Shown: piece after piece, positions 7,723 to 17,378 of the stretch
Layout of the letters: every line of letters begins with the position of its first letter
Position numbering within the stretch: position 1 is the stretch's first letter
NCBI GenBank assembly: GCA_900541715.1
Contig: UQLI01000015.1
Location: 1-42,301, forward strand
Source of the DNA: an uncultured Collinsella sp.
GTDB taxonomy: Bacteria; Actinomycetota; Coriobacteriia; Coriobacteriales; Coriobacteriaceae
Length of the DNA: 42,301 nt
Direction of reading: 5' to 3'
Notes under the pieces: generated by a model
Databases searched by the model: none
What the model was told of the DNA's origin: nothing
Seen by the model: the letters and a program-made list of their open reading frames with translations, nothing else
Translations under genes and position numbers: made by a program

Positions 7723-9876
7723 TTACTGAACTTTGCTGGCGAACTCGAGGTATTGCATGCGCTGCAGCTTGTCGATCGTCGAGGCGTATGGGCTGTCTTC
7801 AGATTCCAAGTCGTAGCGCAGCCCGTCGGCACCAAGGTAGCCGGCGACATTGATGGTGGGCACATCTGACCTTGTTGCAAGCAGAGCCTTTTGATAGTCG
7901 GTGAGCGGGGCGCCGATCTTATTAAGGGTAATGGCTGCAATCTCGTTTGCCCCGACGGTGTCGTAGACGTTGAGCTCGGTATTGCCGGCGATTTCATAGT
8001 TAGCCCAGACAAAATATGTCGACTGATAGATACGGAAAGCGTGGCTTGCCGTATCTTCCTGGGGGTACAGCTCGTCGTTGAGAGTCGTTGCGGCGCTCGG
8101 CTGATGGTCGCCAAAAAAGACAAGGACAACCGGTCTGCCGATATTGCGGAGCTCGTTGATAAAGTACTTGAGGTCCCGGTCGGATGCGTTGATGCAGGTA
8201 AGATAGGTGTTGAGCGCGCTATTGGCACCCTCGCTGGCTCCCTCAACCCAATAGTTTGTCAGCTCCTCGGCGGGAACGGTGCCATAGTCGTAGCCGCCGT
8301 GATTTTGCATCGTGACGTCAAAGATGAACTGCGGGGCTTCGTCGGTTCTAAGCAGGTCGAGTATCTTGTCGTAGGTGACGTAGTCGCATACGCCGGCATG
8401 GTAATAGGACGCACCTTCGAAATCGCCGATTGAAAGAAAGTCTCCAAAGCCCAGCTGCTGATAGATTTTATCTCGATGGTAGTTGACGGGGTTTTGCGGG
8501 TGCATAGCCGTAGCGGTATACCCAAGCTCTTTAAGGTCCTTTGCCAGGCTGTTGACGCCATTCATCTGATACAGCTGATAGGGGATTTTGCCCAATCCAA
8601 CAAAGGCCGTTGTCGCTCCGGTCAAAAATTCGAATTCGGAGTTCGCCGTTCCGCCACCGGCGACCGAAGCGAGCATGGTGCCGCGAACAAGTGTGTCGGG
8701 AAGCGAGTTGTAGAATGCGGGGCCGGTGTACCCGGCCGCCTGGAGCTGCTCAAAGCACGAAAGGTCGCTAAAACTCTCATTCATGACGGCAACAATCGTC
8801 GGCTTGATTTCATTGAACTGGGCAACGGCCGCCGCGCGCTGCTCGCTCGAGCCATACGTGCTGTCGTAGGTGGCGGCGAGCTCCTGCTCGATGCTCTGCG
8901 CCTCATCGGGCGTATAGTCTTCGGGCTTCTCAATGGGCAACTCGTTGACCATTTCGGTGAACGAAGTGATAAAACCCTGAGACGCATACGTGGTGATGGG
9001 CTGCCAACGGTCAAATCCAAAATTCAGCGCCTGCTCCAAGTCGATGCTGGAAAAGCCCGAGAGCCCCACAACGGTCACTAGCAGAAAAGCGCAGAGGTTA
9101 GCGGCGATTGCGGGGAAGACATGGGTGGGCGTACGGAGCTTTCTCGGTCGGATAAGCGAAAGAAGCCCCAGGGAAATCTCCAGCAGGGCTAGAGAGGTTA
9201 CGATTCCGGCGGTAAAGGTAAACTCGTATCCCTCGCTCACTTCCATTGCGGTGCCAAGGGCCAAGATATCGCTTGGCAGGATGGCCTCGCCTTTAAACGT
9301 TATGACGAAGTGCTCGGCAATGCCAAGGATGCAACAGGCGACGGGCACGAGGGCCATGACGCCTCCATGACGCTGTCCCAGCAAATAAAGGGAGAGCAGA
9401 ACCGTCGCGAGCAGCCCGACGGAAAACCCGAATGAGTTGGCGGGAATGCGATAGAACGTTTCGTTACAGGCAATTTCGAGTGAAACGAACGAGAGCGCTG
9501 AAACAGCGGCGATGACAAGGATGTCACGGCAAATACAGGCAACCGTTCCCGTCGCAAGATCGGTTTGGTCGATAAGTCCCGAAACCAAGGGCTCGACAAG
9601 AAGTATGACGGCGGTAGCACCGAGCGCCGAATAAGAAAGGACCCATAGGGAATTGTCCTCATTTACGAGCAATTGATTCGTAATCCATGCAGCTACCATG
9701 CCGAGCGGGATGAGGAGCGTCGCGCACCAAAAGACGCGGGCAATGGGCGGCTTTTCATTGTGTTTGATTGAAAAATACACGCGCACGACGACGGTGGCCA
9801 CGATAAGGACGGCGATGAATATGGGCAGATTGGCCATGTCGCTCGAAGTGATTTCAAGGGGGATATCTTCGGTCAT
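7723..9876 (-). CDS. LTA synthase-family membrane sulfatase (phosphoglycerol transferase-like)
   Basis: The 717-residue protein has about eight transmembrane segments in its first 300 residues and an extracellular sulfatase-fold domain after them. Metal and nucleophile residues of the LtaS family can be placed by eye: E367 in VMNESFSD, the nucleophile T410 in GGGTANSEFEFLTG, and D590-H591 in FFGDHQPS. LtaS-type enzymes transfer glycerol-phosphate from phosphatidylglycerol to build a lipoteichoic-acid-like polymer at the outer membrane face. The ATG at 9876 is chosen over an extension to 9951 because AGAGG precedes it. The gene is divergent from uvrA and has no obvious partner nearby. Whether it makes LTA or modifies another glycopolymer cannot be told. 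Confidence 0.85.
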   Translation of the reverse strand: MTEDIPLEITSSDMANLPIFIAVLIVATVVVRVYFSIKHNEKPPIARVFWCATLLIPLGMVAAWITNQLLVNEDNSLWVLSYSALGATAVILLVEPLVSGLIDQTDLATGTVACICRDILVIAAVSALSFVSLEIACNETFYRIPANSFGFSVGLLATVLLSLYLLGQRHGGVMALVPVACCILGIAEHFVITFKGEAILPSDILALGTAMEVSEGYEFTFTAGIVTSLALLEISLGLLSLIRPRKLRTPTHVFPAIAANLCAFLLVTVVGLSGFSSIDLEQALNFGFDRWQPITTYASQGFITSFTEMVNELPIEKPEDYTPDEAQSIEQELAATYDSTYGSSEQRAAAVAQFNEIKPTIVAVMNESFSDLSCFEQLQAAGYTGPAFYNSLPDTLVRGTMLASVAGGGTANSEFEFLTGATTAFVGLGKIPYQLYQMNGVNSLAKDLKELGYTATAMHPQNPVNYHRDKIYQQLGFGDFLSIGDFEGASYYHAGVCDYVTYDKILDLLRTDEAPQFIFDVTMQNHGGYDYGTVPAEELTNYWVEGASEGANSALNTYLTCINASDRDLKYFINELRNIGRPVVLVFFGDHQPSAATTLNDELYPQEDTASHAFRIYQSTYFVWANYEIAGNTELNVYDTVGANEIAAITLNKIGAPLTDYQKALLATRSDVPTINVAGYLGADGLRYDLESEDSPYASTIDKLQRMQYLEFASKVQ

Positions 9877-9888
9877 GGACGTTCCTCT

Positions 9889-9926
9889 GTTACAGCAAAT
9901 TAAGTTCAGTAGTAGATTACTGTAAC
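9889..9926. promoter_or_regulatory. Inverted repeat GTTACAG-N24-CTGTAAC before the LTA-synthase-like gene
   Basis: Two perfect 7-bp arms (9889-9895 and 9920-9926) lie 13 nt upstream of the ATG of the minus-strand membrane sulfatase gene. The nearer arm touches its ribosome site. It could be an operator or an RNA hairpin that hides the ribosome site. Confidence 0.4.
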
Positions 9927-9994
9927 CTTTCCACGACATTTCGAGAAACAAAGCACCCGATACGCAAAGCTAAAGGTCTGCGAATCTTGTATTA

Positions 9995-10008
9995 CGAACA
10001 TCTGTGCG
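9995..10008 (+). promoter_or_regulatory. Candidate LexA (SOS) box upstream of uvrA
   Basis: CGAACATCTGTGCG matches the Gram-positive LexA palindrome (CGAAC-N4-GTTCG) in nine of ten arm positions; the one mismatch is GTTCG to GTGCG. It lies 62 nt before the uvrA ATG, a usual position. uvrA is a classical SOS gene. No clear promoter could be placed. Confidence 0.45.
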
Positions 10009-10069
10009 CGTCGAGTGCGCTAAACTCATCGACAGTATGATTCGATGCAATAGGAGGCAAGGAGCTTCC

Positions 10070-12949
10070 ATGTCTGATTCTTCTATCGTTATTCGCGGCG
10101 CTCGTGAGCACAACCTCCGTGATATCGATGTTTCCATTCCGCGTGACCAACTCGTGGTCATTACCGGTCTTTCTGGCTCGGGCAAGAGTTCGCTGGCATT
10201 TGACACTATCTATGCCGAGGGCCAGCGTCGATACGTCGAGAGTCTTTCGAGCTATGCGCGCCAGTTCTTGGGCCAGATGGACAAACCCGACTTGGATTCA
10301 ATCGACGGCCTTTCGCCGGCGGTGTCGATCGACCAAAAGACGACGTCTAAAAACCCTCGCTCGACGGTTGGCACCGTAACCGAGATTTATGACTATCTGC
10401 GCCTGCTGTTCGCCCGTGTGGGCACCCCGCACTGTCCCGAATGCGGCCGCGTCATTGAGCGCCAGACGACCGACCAGGTTGCCGACAAAGTCTTGGCGGC
10501 GGGGGAGGGTCGCCGCGCGTTTGTGCTGGCACCGGTGGTGCGCGGGCGAAAAGGCGAGTACACCAAACTGTTTGAGGACCTTCGCGCCGAGGGCTTTAGC
10601 CGCGTGCGTGTCGACGGCGAAGTGCGCTCGCTCGATGATCCGATCGATCTGGACAAGAAGTTCAAACACGATATCGAGGTCGTAGTCGACCGCATCGTGA
10701 TCCGTGAGAATTCTCTGGGCCGTATCGCCGAGTCTGTTGAACAGGCGACTGCCTTGGCGCACGGTAATGTGAACGTATACATGCTGCCCGATCGCGACGC
10801 TCCCGAGGGGACCGAGGGCGAGCTACTGGAGTATTCGTTGGCTCTGGCATGCCCGGAGCACGGGCACTCCATCGACGACCTACAACCCCGCGACTTTTCG
10901 TTCAACGCTCCCTATGGCGCATGTCCTGAGTGCGACGGCCTGGGCTTTAAGAAAACCGTTGATGCCGAGGCGCTGATTGAGGATCCCTCGAAGTCCATTG
11001 CCGACGGAGTCTTTGGTAGCCTGTTTGGCAATTCGAACTACTATCCGCAGATTTTTGCTGCGGTCTGCAAACACTTTAAGGTGAGCGCCGATACGCCGTG
11101 GGGGGACTTGCCCCCTCGCGTGCGTCGTGCGTTTTTGGATGGCATGGGCGACACGAAGATTTCGGTCGACTATCAAAAGCTCGATGGGCGTCGCAGCCAG
11201 TGGGATACCAAGTTTTCGGGCGTTCGCAACATCCTGTACGAACGCTATACCGAGACGACGAACGAGAACACCAAGGCGCGCCTGGAGAAGTACATTCGCG
11301 AGGAGCCGTGCTCGACCTGCCACGGCGCTCGTTTGCGCTCCGAGATGCTTGCCGTCACCGTGGGCGGCAAGTCCATTTACGAGGTTTGTTGCCTGTCGTG
11401 CCGTGAATCGCTCGAGTTTTTTGAGGGCCTGGAACTCACCGAGCGCCAACAGTTTATCGGCGGCCGTATCGTCAAGGAAATCCTGGAGCGCTTGCGTTTT
11501 CTGGTCGATGTTGGACTCGACTATCTGACGCTCGATCGTGCCTCGGCGACGCTTTCCGGTGGCGAGGCGCAGCGTATTCGACTGGCAACGCAGATCGGCG
11601 CGGGTCTCATGGGCGTGCTCTATATTCTGGACGAGCCCTCGATCGGTCTTCATCAGCGTGACAACGAGCGCCTGATTAAGACGCTCGAGCGCCTGCGCGA
11701 TATCGGCAATACCGTTATCGTTGTCGAACACGACGAGGATACAATCCGTGCCGCCGACTACGTGATCGACATGGGGCCCGGCGCCGGTGTCAACGGCGGG
11801 CACGTAGTCGCGGCGGGAACGCCTGCTGATATCATGGCGTGTCCTGAGTCGATGACGGGCGCTTACCTGACCGGCAAACGAATGATTCGGGTGCCTGATG
11901 AACGGCGCAAGCCCGGTCGCGGCTGCCTTAAAATTACGGGCGCTCGAGCCAACAACCTCAAAAACGTTACTGCCAAGATCGAGTTTGGTACGCTTACGGT
12001 TGTTACCGGCGTGTCGGGATCGGGCAAGAGCTCCCTGGTTACCGACACCATTGCGCCTGCCCTTACGAATGCCATTCACCGCTCGACGCGCCCTGTGGGT
12101 CCGTATAAGAAAATCGAGGGCATTGAGTGTATCGATAAGGTTATCGATATCGACCAGTCGCCGATTGGCCGTACGCCGCGTTCCAACCCTGCTACCTATA
12201 TCGGCCTGTGGGATGATCTTCGCGCACTGTTTGCGAGTACGCCGGAGTCGAAGGCGCGCGGCTACTCGCCGGGTCGTTTCTCCTTTAATGTGAGTGGCGG
12301 GCGCTGTGAGGCGTGCAAGGGCGACGGGCAGATCAAGATCGAGATGCACTTCCTTCCCGATATCTACGTCCCCTGCGAAGTTTGCGGCGGTAAACGCTAC
12401 AACCGCGAGACACTCGAGGTCACCTACCGTGGCAAGACCATCTCGGACGTGCTCGACATGAGCGTCACCGAGGCGCTGGCCTTCTTTGGGAATATCCCGC
12501 AGATTAAGCGCAAGCTCCAGACGCTGTACGATGTAGGCTTAGGCTACGTGAGCCTGGGCCAGCCCGCCACGACGCTCTCGGGCGGCGAGGCGCAGCGTGT
12601 GAAGCTCGCCAAGGAGCTTCATCGACGCCAGACGGGCAAGACGTTCTATATTTTGGACGAGCCGACGACCGGTCTTCATTTTGAGGACGTCCGCCAGCTG
12701 CTCGATGTGCTGCAGCGTTTGGTCGATGCGGGCAACACGGTGCTGGTGATTGAGCACAACCTTGATGTCATCAAGGTTGCCGACCGCCTGATCGATATGG
12801 GTCCCGAGGGCGGTAACGGCGGCGGAACCGTCGTGGTTTCGGGCACACCGGAGCAGGTTGCGGACTGTCCGCAGAGTTATACGGGCAAGTTTTTGGCGCC
12901 GTTGCTCAGGCGTGACCGGGAGCGTCAGGCTCAACTTGATGCTCAATAA
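10070..12949 (+). CDS. uvrA: Excinuclease ABC subunit A
   Basis: UvrA is the damage-recognising dimeric ATPase of nucleotide excision repair; it loads UvrB. The 959-residue protein carries two ABC modules: Walker A GLSGSGKS (33-40) and GVSGSGKS (647-654), with signatures LSGGEAQR at about 495 and 836. Zinc-binding CxxC pairs are visible (GACPECDGLGF; GRCEACKGDG with VPCEVCGG). Upstream in-frame codons from 10004 are not used, because AGGAGG and AGGAGC directly precede the ATG at 10070 and family similarity starts at MSDSS. Length is normal. A possible SOS box lies in front, and a terminator-like hairpin follows. Confidence 0.97.
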   Translation: MSDSSIVIRGAREHNLRDIDVSIPRDQLVVITGLSGSGKSSLAFDTIYAEGQRRYVESLSSYARQFLGQMDKPDLDSIDGLSPAVSIDQKTTSKNPRSTVGTVTEIYDYLRLLFARVGTPHCPECGRVIERQTTDQVADKVLAAGEGRRAFVLAPVVRGRKGEYTKLFEDLRAEGFSRVRVDGEVRSLDDPIDLDKKFKHDIEVVVDRIVIRENSLGRIAESVEQATALAHGNVNVYMLPDRDAPEGTEGELLEYSLALACPEHGHSIDDLQPRDFSFNAPYGACPECDGLGFKKTVDAEALIEDPSKSIADGVFGSLFGNSNYYPQIFAAVCKHFKVSADTPWGDLPPRVRRAFLDGMGDTKISVDYQKLDGRRSQWDTKFSGVRNILYERYTETTNENTKARLEKYIREEPCSTCHGARLRSEMLAVTVGGKSIYEVCCLSCRESLEFFEGLELTERQQFIGGRIVKEILERLRFLVDVGLDYLTLDRASATLSGGEAQRIRLATQIGAGLMGVLYILDEPSIGLHQRDNERLIKTLERLRDIGNTVIVVEHDEDTIRAADYVIDMGPGAGVNGGHVVAAGTPADIMACPESMTGAYLTGKRMIRVPDERRKPGRGCLKITGARANNLKNVTAKIEFGTLTVVTGVSGSGKSSLVTDTIAPALTNAIHRSTRPVGPYKKIEGIECIDKVIDIDQSPIGRTPRSNPATYIGLWDDLRALFASTPESKARGYSPGRFSFNVSGGRCEACKGDGQIKIEMHFLPDIYVPCEVCGGKRYNRETLEVTYRGKTISDVLDMSVTEALAFFGNIPQIKRKLQTLYDVGLGYVSLGQPATTLSGGEAQRVKLAKELHRRQTGKTFYILDEPTTGLHFEDVRQLLDVLQRLVDAGNTVLVIEHNLDVIKVADRLIDMGPEGGNGGGTVVVSGTPEQVADCPQSYTGKFLAPLLRRDRERQAQLDAQ

Positions 12950-12969
12950 ATAGGCGATTCAGTTTATGG

Positions 12970-13007
12970 GCGCCATCGACTCCTTGTGATTCGATGGCGC
13001 TTGCTGT
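12970..13007 (+). terminator. Terminator-like hairpin after uvrA
   Basis: A perfect 10-bp stem (12970-12979 with 12991-13000) has an 11-nt loop and is followed by TTGCTGT. The T-tract is weak, so termination may be partial. Confidence 0.55.
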
Positions 13008-13081
13008 GCCGAAGTGACGTATGCAGCCGAATTGGACATATACTTAATCCTTGCGTCCGAATGCGAGGGAAAGGATATGTC

Positions 13082-13582
13082 ATGGCAAAGGCTGTAAAGA
13101 CGCCAAAAACCAATGCGATGCGCGAGCTGGAAAGCGCCGGCATTTCCTATGTTCTACATACGTACGAAGACGATGGTGATGAGTCGGTGGGCCTGGGTGT
13201 CGCGATTTCGGAGCAGCTTGGCGAGGAGCCCGGTCAAGGATTTAAGACTTTGGTCTGCGTGACACCGTCCAACGACTATGTCGTGTGCTGTATCCCTGTT
13301 GCCGACGAGCTCGATCTAAAGTCCGCCGCGCGTGCCGCGGGGGAGAAGTCCTTGGCCATGATGCATGTGAAGGATTTGCTTGCGGCGACTGGCTACGTTC
13401 GCGGCGGCTGCAGCCCGGTCGGTATGAAAAAACGCTACCGGACGCTCATTGATGAGACATGTGTCCTTTGGGATACCATTTTTATTTCGGGAGGCAAGCG
13501 TGGTTATCAGCTCGAGCTTGCACCCGATGATTTAATTGCATTTTGCGGGGCGACGGTTGCCGCGATTACGAGAGAGGACTGA
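13082..13582 (+). CDS. ybaK: YbaK/EbsC-type aminoacyl-tRNA deacylase (Cys-tRNA(Pro) type)
   Basis: YbaK-type proteins hydrolyse mischarged Cys-tRNA(Pro) in trans after prolyl-tRNA synthetase errors. The 166-residue protein matches the family length (about 160). It has the conserved lysine region (FKTLVC) and the glycine-rich substrate loop GGCSPVGMKK. The ATG at 13082 is chosen over a 32-residue extension because GAGGGAAAGGA precedes it and similarity begins at MAKAVKTPKTNAM. The murJ start is 3 nt after its stop, so both are probably co-transcribed, a link with no obvious functional meaning. Specificity (Cys or other amino acid) is inferred from family membership only. Confidence 0.88.
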   Translation: MAKAVKTPKTNAMRELESAGISYVLHTYEDDGDESVGLGVAISEQLGEEPGQGFKTLVCVTPSNDYVVCCIPVADELDLKSAARAAGEKSLAMMHVKDLLAATGYVRGGCSPVGMKKRYRTLIDETCVLWDTIFISGGKRGYQLELAPDDLIAFCGATVAAITRED

Positions 13583-13585
13583 GCG

Positions 13586-15268
13586 ATGCCGCAGGAAGAA
13601 TTGAAGCGCGGAGCTCATTTTGCAAAAGAATCTGCGCCTCAGACACCCTCATCCGAAGCTTCTTCGTCGCGAGATGACACTGACGACATGGGCTCGTCGG
13701 ACTACTCCACGGTTGGTCGTTCCGCCGGGCTTATGACCATCCTGACCATCGTGTCTCGCGTCACCGGTTTTATCCGCACGTGGGCAATGGCGGCCGCTAT
13801 CGGCATGTCGCTACTCTCGTCCTCCTATCAGGTCGCCAACAACCTGCCCAATATGCTCTACGAACTCGTGATGGGCGGCATGCTCGTGACGGCGTTTTTG
13901 CCCGTGTACATGGGCGTGAGGCGTGAGCAGGGTCGCGAGGCCTCGAACGAGTACGTGGGCAACCTGCTCGGCATTCTGCTTTTGGTGCTGGGTGGCATTT
14001 CGTTGCTGGGGACCGTGTTCGCCCCGGGCTTTATCTGGACGCAATCGTTCCTTTCGGGTGACGGCGGCAGCATGGATACCGCTGCGTTCATGTTCCGTTT
14101 CTTTGCCATCCAGATTCTGTTTTATGGTTTGGGCTCGGTGTTCTCGGGCGTTCTCAACGCACACCGCGACTACTTCTGGTCGACGTTTGCCCCGGTCCTC
14201 AACAATGTGATCGTCATTGCGAGCTTTATGGGTTTTGCGCCCGTGTCCGCACAGTTTGGCGAACGTGCCGGCATCATCTTGATTGCGGCCGGTACGACCC
14301 TCGGTGTCTTTGTTCAGATGGCATGTCAGATTCCCGCGCTTGGCAAGCACGGCGTGCATCCCCATATCCATATCGACTTTAAGGACCCCGCGCTGCGCCA
14401 GACGATTGCGCTCGGTATCCCGACGCTGCTCGCCACGGTGTGCATGTTTGTCTCGACTTCTATCACCAACGCTGCCGCGCTGGTGGTCCAGCCCGAGACG
14501 GGTCCTTCCGTCATCGCCTATGCGCGCCTGTGGTACACGCTGCCCTACGCGCTGATTGCCGCCTCGCTTTCGACGGCGCTCTATACCGAGCTCTCTCATG
14601 ACGCACAGGAGAAGGATTACGACAGCGTTCGCACGGGCATTTCGCGTGGCGTCGCCCAGATGCTGTTCTTCCTGATTCCGTTCGCACTGTACCTGATTGT
14701 CTTCGCACGTCCGCTCAATATGATCTACTGTGCTGGCAAGTTCGATGAATCCGGCGTGGCGCTGGTGTCCGAGTACCTTGTCTACCTGGCGCTCTCGCTG
14801 CCGCTCTACGGCGTGGTCGTGTTGATGCAGAAGAGCTTCTCTGCCTTGCTCGACATGAAGCCCTATAGCCGCTATTGCCTGTATTCCGCCATCGGCCAGG
14901 CCGGCTCGGTTCTGCTGTTTGGCGTTGTGCTGGGCTTCGGTATGCCGGCAATCGCGCTTTCGTATGTCGTCGACTACGTGATCTTGGTCGGCTGTTCGCT
15001 GTGGTGGCTGCGTCGTCGCCTGCGTGGCCTTCAGGTCAAATCTATCCTACATGGCGGTTTCTTTGGCCTTTTGCTCGGTGGCCTAGGTGCTGCCGCAGGC
15101 GCCGGCGTCATGTGGGCGCTTGAACACTTTGTCGGGGCACTTGGCGGCTCGATTCTGATTACTCTTGGCTACGTTTGCGTTGCGGGTGTCGCCTCGCTTG
15201 TTGTTACCTTTGGCCTTGCCGTCGTCCTTAAGATGCCCGAGGTCTCGGCGCTGCTTCGTCGCAAGTAG
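13586..15268 (+). CDS. murJ: Lipid II flippase MurJ (MviN family)
   Basis: MurJ moves undecaprenyl-linked lipid II across the cytoplasmic membrane for peptidoglycan synthesis. The 560-residue protein has a hydrophilic, Ser/Asp-rich N-terminal tail of about 45 residues. A polytopic MOP-superfamily domain follows, with the family motif around SRVTGFIRTWAMAAAIG and NLPNMLYELVMGGML; about 14 membrane segments can be traced. The ATG at 13586 has GAGAGGA upstream and lies 3 nt after the deacylase stop. uvrC follows directly. The long N-terminal tail is common in actinobacterial MurJ proteins. No defects were seen. Confidence 0.92.
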   Translation: MPQEELKRGAHFAKESAPQTPSSEASSSRDDTDDMGSSDYSTVGRSAGLMTILTIVSRVTGFIRTWAMAAAIGMSLLSSSYQVANNLPNMLYELVMGGMLVTAFLPVYMGVRREQGREASNEYVGNLLGILLLVLGGISLLGTVFAPGFIWTQSFLSGDGGSMDTAAFMFRFFAIQILFYGLGSVFSGVLNAHRDYFWSTFAPVLNNVIVIASFMGFAPVSAQFGERAGIILIAAGTTLGVFVQMACQIPALGKHGVHPHIHIDFKDPALRQTIALGIPTLLATVCMFVSTSITNAAALVVQPETGPSVIAYARLWYTLPYALIAASLSTALYTELSHDAQEKDYDSVRTGISRGVAQMLFFLIPFALYLIVFARPLNMIYCAGKFDESGVALVSEYLVYLALSLPLYGVVVLMQKSFSALLDMKPYSRYCLYSAIGQAGSVLLFGVVLGFGMPAIALSYVVDYVILVGCSLWWLRRRLRGLQVKSILHGGFFGLLLGGLGAAAGAGVMWALEHFVGALGGSILITLGYVCVAGVASLVVTFGLAVVLKMPEVSALLRRK

Positions 15269-15274
15269 GTGCGC

Positions 15275-17215
15275 GTGGCCGGTCACGACAACATACCAAC
15301 GCTTGCCGAGCAGGTTTCGCGCGTTCCCACACAGCCCGGATGCTACCTTTGGAAGGATGCCAAGGGCGATGTCATCTACGTGGGCAAGGCGAAAAACCTG
15401 CGCGCCCGCATGCGTCAATACGTGACACTGCAGGATGAGCGTCAAAAGATCCCGCTGATGATGCAGCTGGTGGCGAGCTTTGACTACATCGTTGTCGAAA
15501 CCGAGCATGAGGCGCTTGTACTCGAGCGCAACCTGATCGGCCAGTACCATCCGTACTTTAACGTCGACCTCAAGGATGACAAGAGCTACCCCTTTATCGC
15601 CATTACAAAGGGCGACCTGTATCCCGCGATCAAATACACGCGTGAGCGTCATAAGCCGGGAACGCGCTATTTTGGACCCTATACCGATAGCCGTGCGGCA
15701 CGTGAGACGATAGATACGCTGCGCAAGGTTATCCCCATCTGCTCTGCATCCTGTGCGGAGTGGCGTCGTTGTCGCCGTACCATCGAGTCCCACAAGGGCG
15801 AGGAAGACATCGTCAATATGATTTGCGCACAAAACGGGCGTCCCTGCTTTGACTACCATGTCGGGCGCGGCCCGGGTGCGTGTGTCGGCGCGATTTCCCC
15901 GGCAGACTATGCCAAGAACGTCAAGCGTGTCGAGCGCTTTTTGTCGGGCCATCGCAAGGATGTCGTCGATGAGCTGACCTCCGAGATGACGGATGCCGCC
16001 GAGGCGCTCGACTTTGAGCGCGCGGCACGCGTCAAACGTCGTTTGGAGGTCATCAGGGGTCTGGACGATCGTCAGCAAGTCGTTTTTCCCTCCAGTGTCG
16101 ATATCGATGTCATCGGGTTCTATCGCGAGGAGACCATCTCCGCCGCTTGCGTCTTCGTCGTTCGCGAGGGCCGAACAGTTCGCACCTGCGAGTTCATTCT
16201 CGACAAGGGTCTTGATGTTGACGAGGAAGAGCTCCAGTCGGGCTTTCTTAAGCGCTATTACGACGAGACGGCTGATATTCCAGCTGAGGTCAACCTTTCC
16301 GTCGAGCTTGAGGATGCGGAGGCGCTGGGGGAGTGGCTTGCGGGCAAGCGTGAGCGTTCCTGCCATCTCCATAGGCCGCAGCGTGGCGAAAAGCACCGTC
16401 TGCTCGATATGGCATCCAAAAATGCGCGCCATGCCCTCATGCGCTACATGATGCGAACGGGGTACGCTGACGACCGCACCAATCAAGCGCTCCTGGAGCT
16501 CGAAAGTGCGTTGGCGCTGCCATCGCCGCCGTTGCGTATCGAGTGCTTCGATATCTCTACACTGCATGGCACCTTTACGGTCGCCTCGATGGTGGTGTTT
16601 ACCAACGGGCGCGCCGACAAGAGCCAGTACCGTCGTTTTAAAATTCAGGCCGAATTGGACGAGGCAAACGACTTCGTGTCGATGTCCGAGGTTTTGGGAC
16701 GACGCTATGCTCCCGAGCGCATGGCCGACGAGCGCTTTGGCTCGCGCCCCGATTTGCTCGTTGTCGATGGCGGTAAGCCGCAATTGACCGCTGCGATCAA
16801 GCAACTTGAGGCTCTTGGGCTCGATATACCAGTTTGTGGCTTGGCGAAGGCCGACGAGGAAGTTTTTGTGCCTTGGGACGAGACTCCTGTCGTGCTGCCG
16901 ACCGGGTCTGCTTCGCTCTATCTAATTAAACAGGTACGCGATGAGTCCCACCGATTTGCCATCACGTTCCACCGTGAGTTGCGCGATAAAGCCATGACGG
17001 TTTCGGTGCTCGATGACGTTCCAGGCGTGGGACCCACCAGAAAACGTGCCCTTATGCGCCATTTTGGCTCGATGAAGCGTTTGCGCGCGGCGAGCGAGCA
17101 AGAGATCGCGAAAGTTCGCGGCATACCTGCCGATGTTGCCAAGGCGGTCCACGAGGCACTCGTTGCATGGAATGCCGAGCGCGCCGAGGCGGCGGCTGGC
17201 CATTCCGATAGCTAA
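15275..17215 (+). CDS. uvrC: Excinuclease ABC subunit C
   Basis: UvrC makes both incisions around a lesion held by UvrB. The 646-residue protein has an N-terminal GIY-YIG nuclease (PGCYLWKDAKGDVIYVGKAK, about residues 20-40). A cysteine cluster before the UVR motif includes PCFDYHVGRGPGACVG and may hold the Fe-S cluster reported for UvrC. The UVR motif (about 238-260) is followed by an RNase-H-like nuclease (from about 421, IECFDIS) and tandem helix-hairpin-helix motifs at the end (VPGVGPTRKRALM). GTG at 15275 is preferred because AGG at 15267-15269 gives 5-nt spacing; GTG at 15269, directly after the murJ stop, is the alternative. It would be translated with murJ. Confidence 0.96.
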   Translation: MAGHDNIPTLAEQVSRVPTQPGCYLWKDAKGDVIYVGKAKNLRARMRQYVTLQDERQKIPLMMQLVASFDYIVVETEHEALVLERNLIGQYHPYFNVDLKDDKSYPFIAITKGDLYPAIKYTRERHKPGTRYFGPYTDSRAARETIDTLRKVIPICSASCAEWRRCRRTIESHKGEEDIVNMICAQNGRPCFDYHVGRGPGACVGAISPADYAKNVKRVERFLSGHRKDVVDELTSEMTDAAEALDFERAARVKRRLEVIRGLDDRQQVVFPSSVDIDVIGFYREETISAACVFVVREGRTVRTCEFILDKGLDVDEEELQSGFLKRYYDETADIPAEVNLSVELEDAEALGEWLAGKRERSCHLHRPQRGEKHRLLDMASKNARHALMRYMMRTGYADDRTNQALLELESALALPSPPLRIECFDISTLHGTFTVASMVVFTNGRADKSQYRRFKIQAELDEANDFVSMSEVLGRRYAPERMADERFGSRPDLLVVDGGKPQLTAAIKQLEALGLDIPVCGLAKADEEVFVPWDETPVVLPTGSASLYLIKQVRDESHRFAITFHRELRDKAMTVSVLDDVPGVGPTRKRALMRHFGSMKRLRAASEQEIAKVRGIPADVAKAVHEALVAWNAERAEAAAGHSDS

Positions 17216-17315
17216 ACACGAGCCTAAACAACTGATATACATGATTGCGCGATTTTCAACCATTTATTTCGCCATGATTGCCTGCTGATTTCGGGTTTTA
17301 TTAACGCTAAAACGT

Positions 17316-17347
17316 TTGACTAACCCAAGCGAAAACCCTGCTATCCT
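17316..17347 (+). promoter_or_regulatory. Candidate promoter of the sialic acid island
   Basis: TTGACT (17316-17321) and TATCCT (17342-17347) are separated by 20 bp. The -10 is preceded by TGC, an extended -10 that can offset a long spacer. The box AAAACGTT (17309-17316) overlaps the -35 and may be an operator. Transcription would start near 17354 and give a leader of about 225 nt. Confidence 0.45.
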
Positions 17348-17378
17348 GCGGGTTGACGAAGACTGATATCTCACCTCG

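Noticed and set aside
17309..17322. Catabolite-responsive element (CcpA cre) over the island promoter
   Set aside because: The outer positions of the cre consensus do not match; only the central A-rich CG core agrees.
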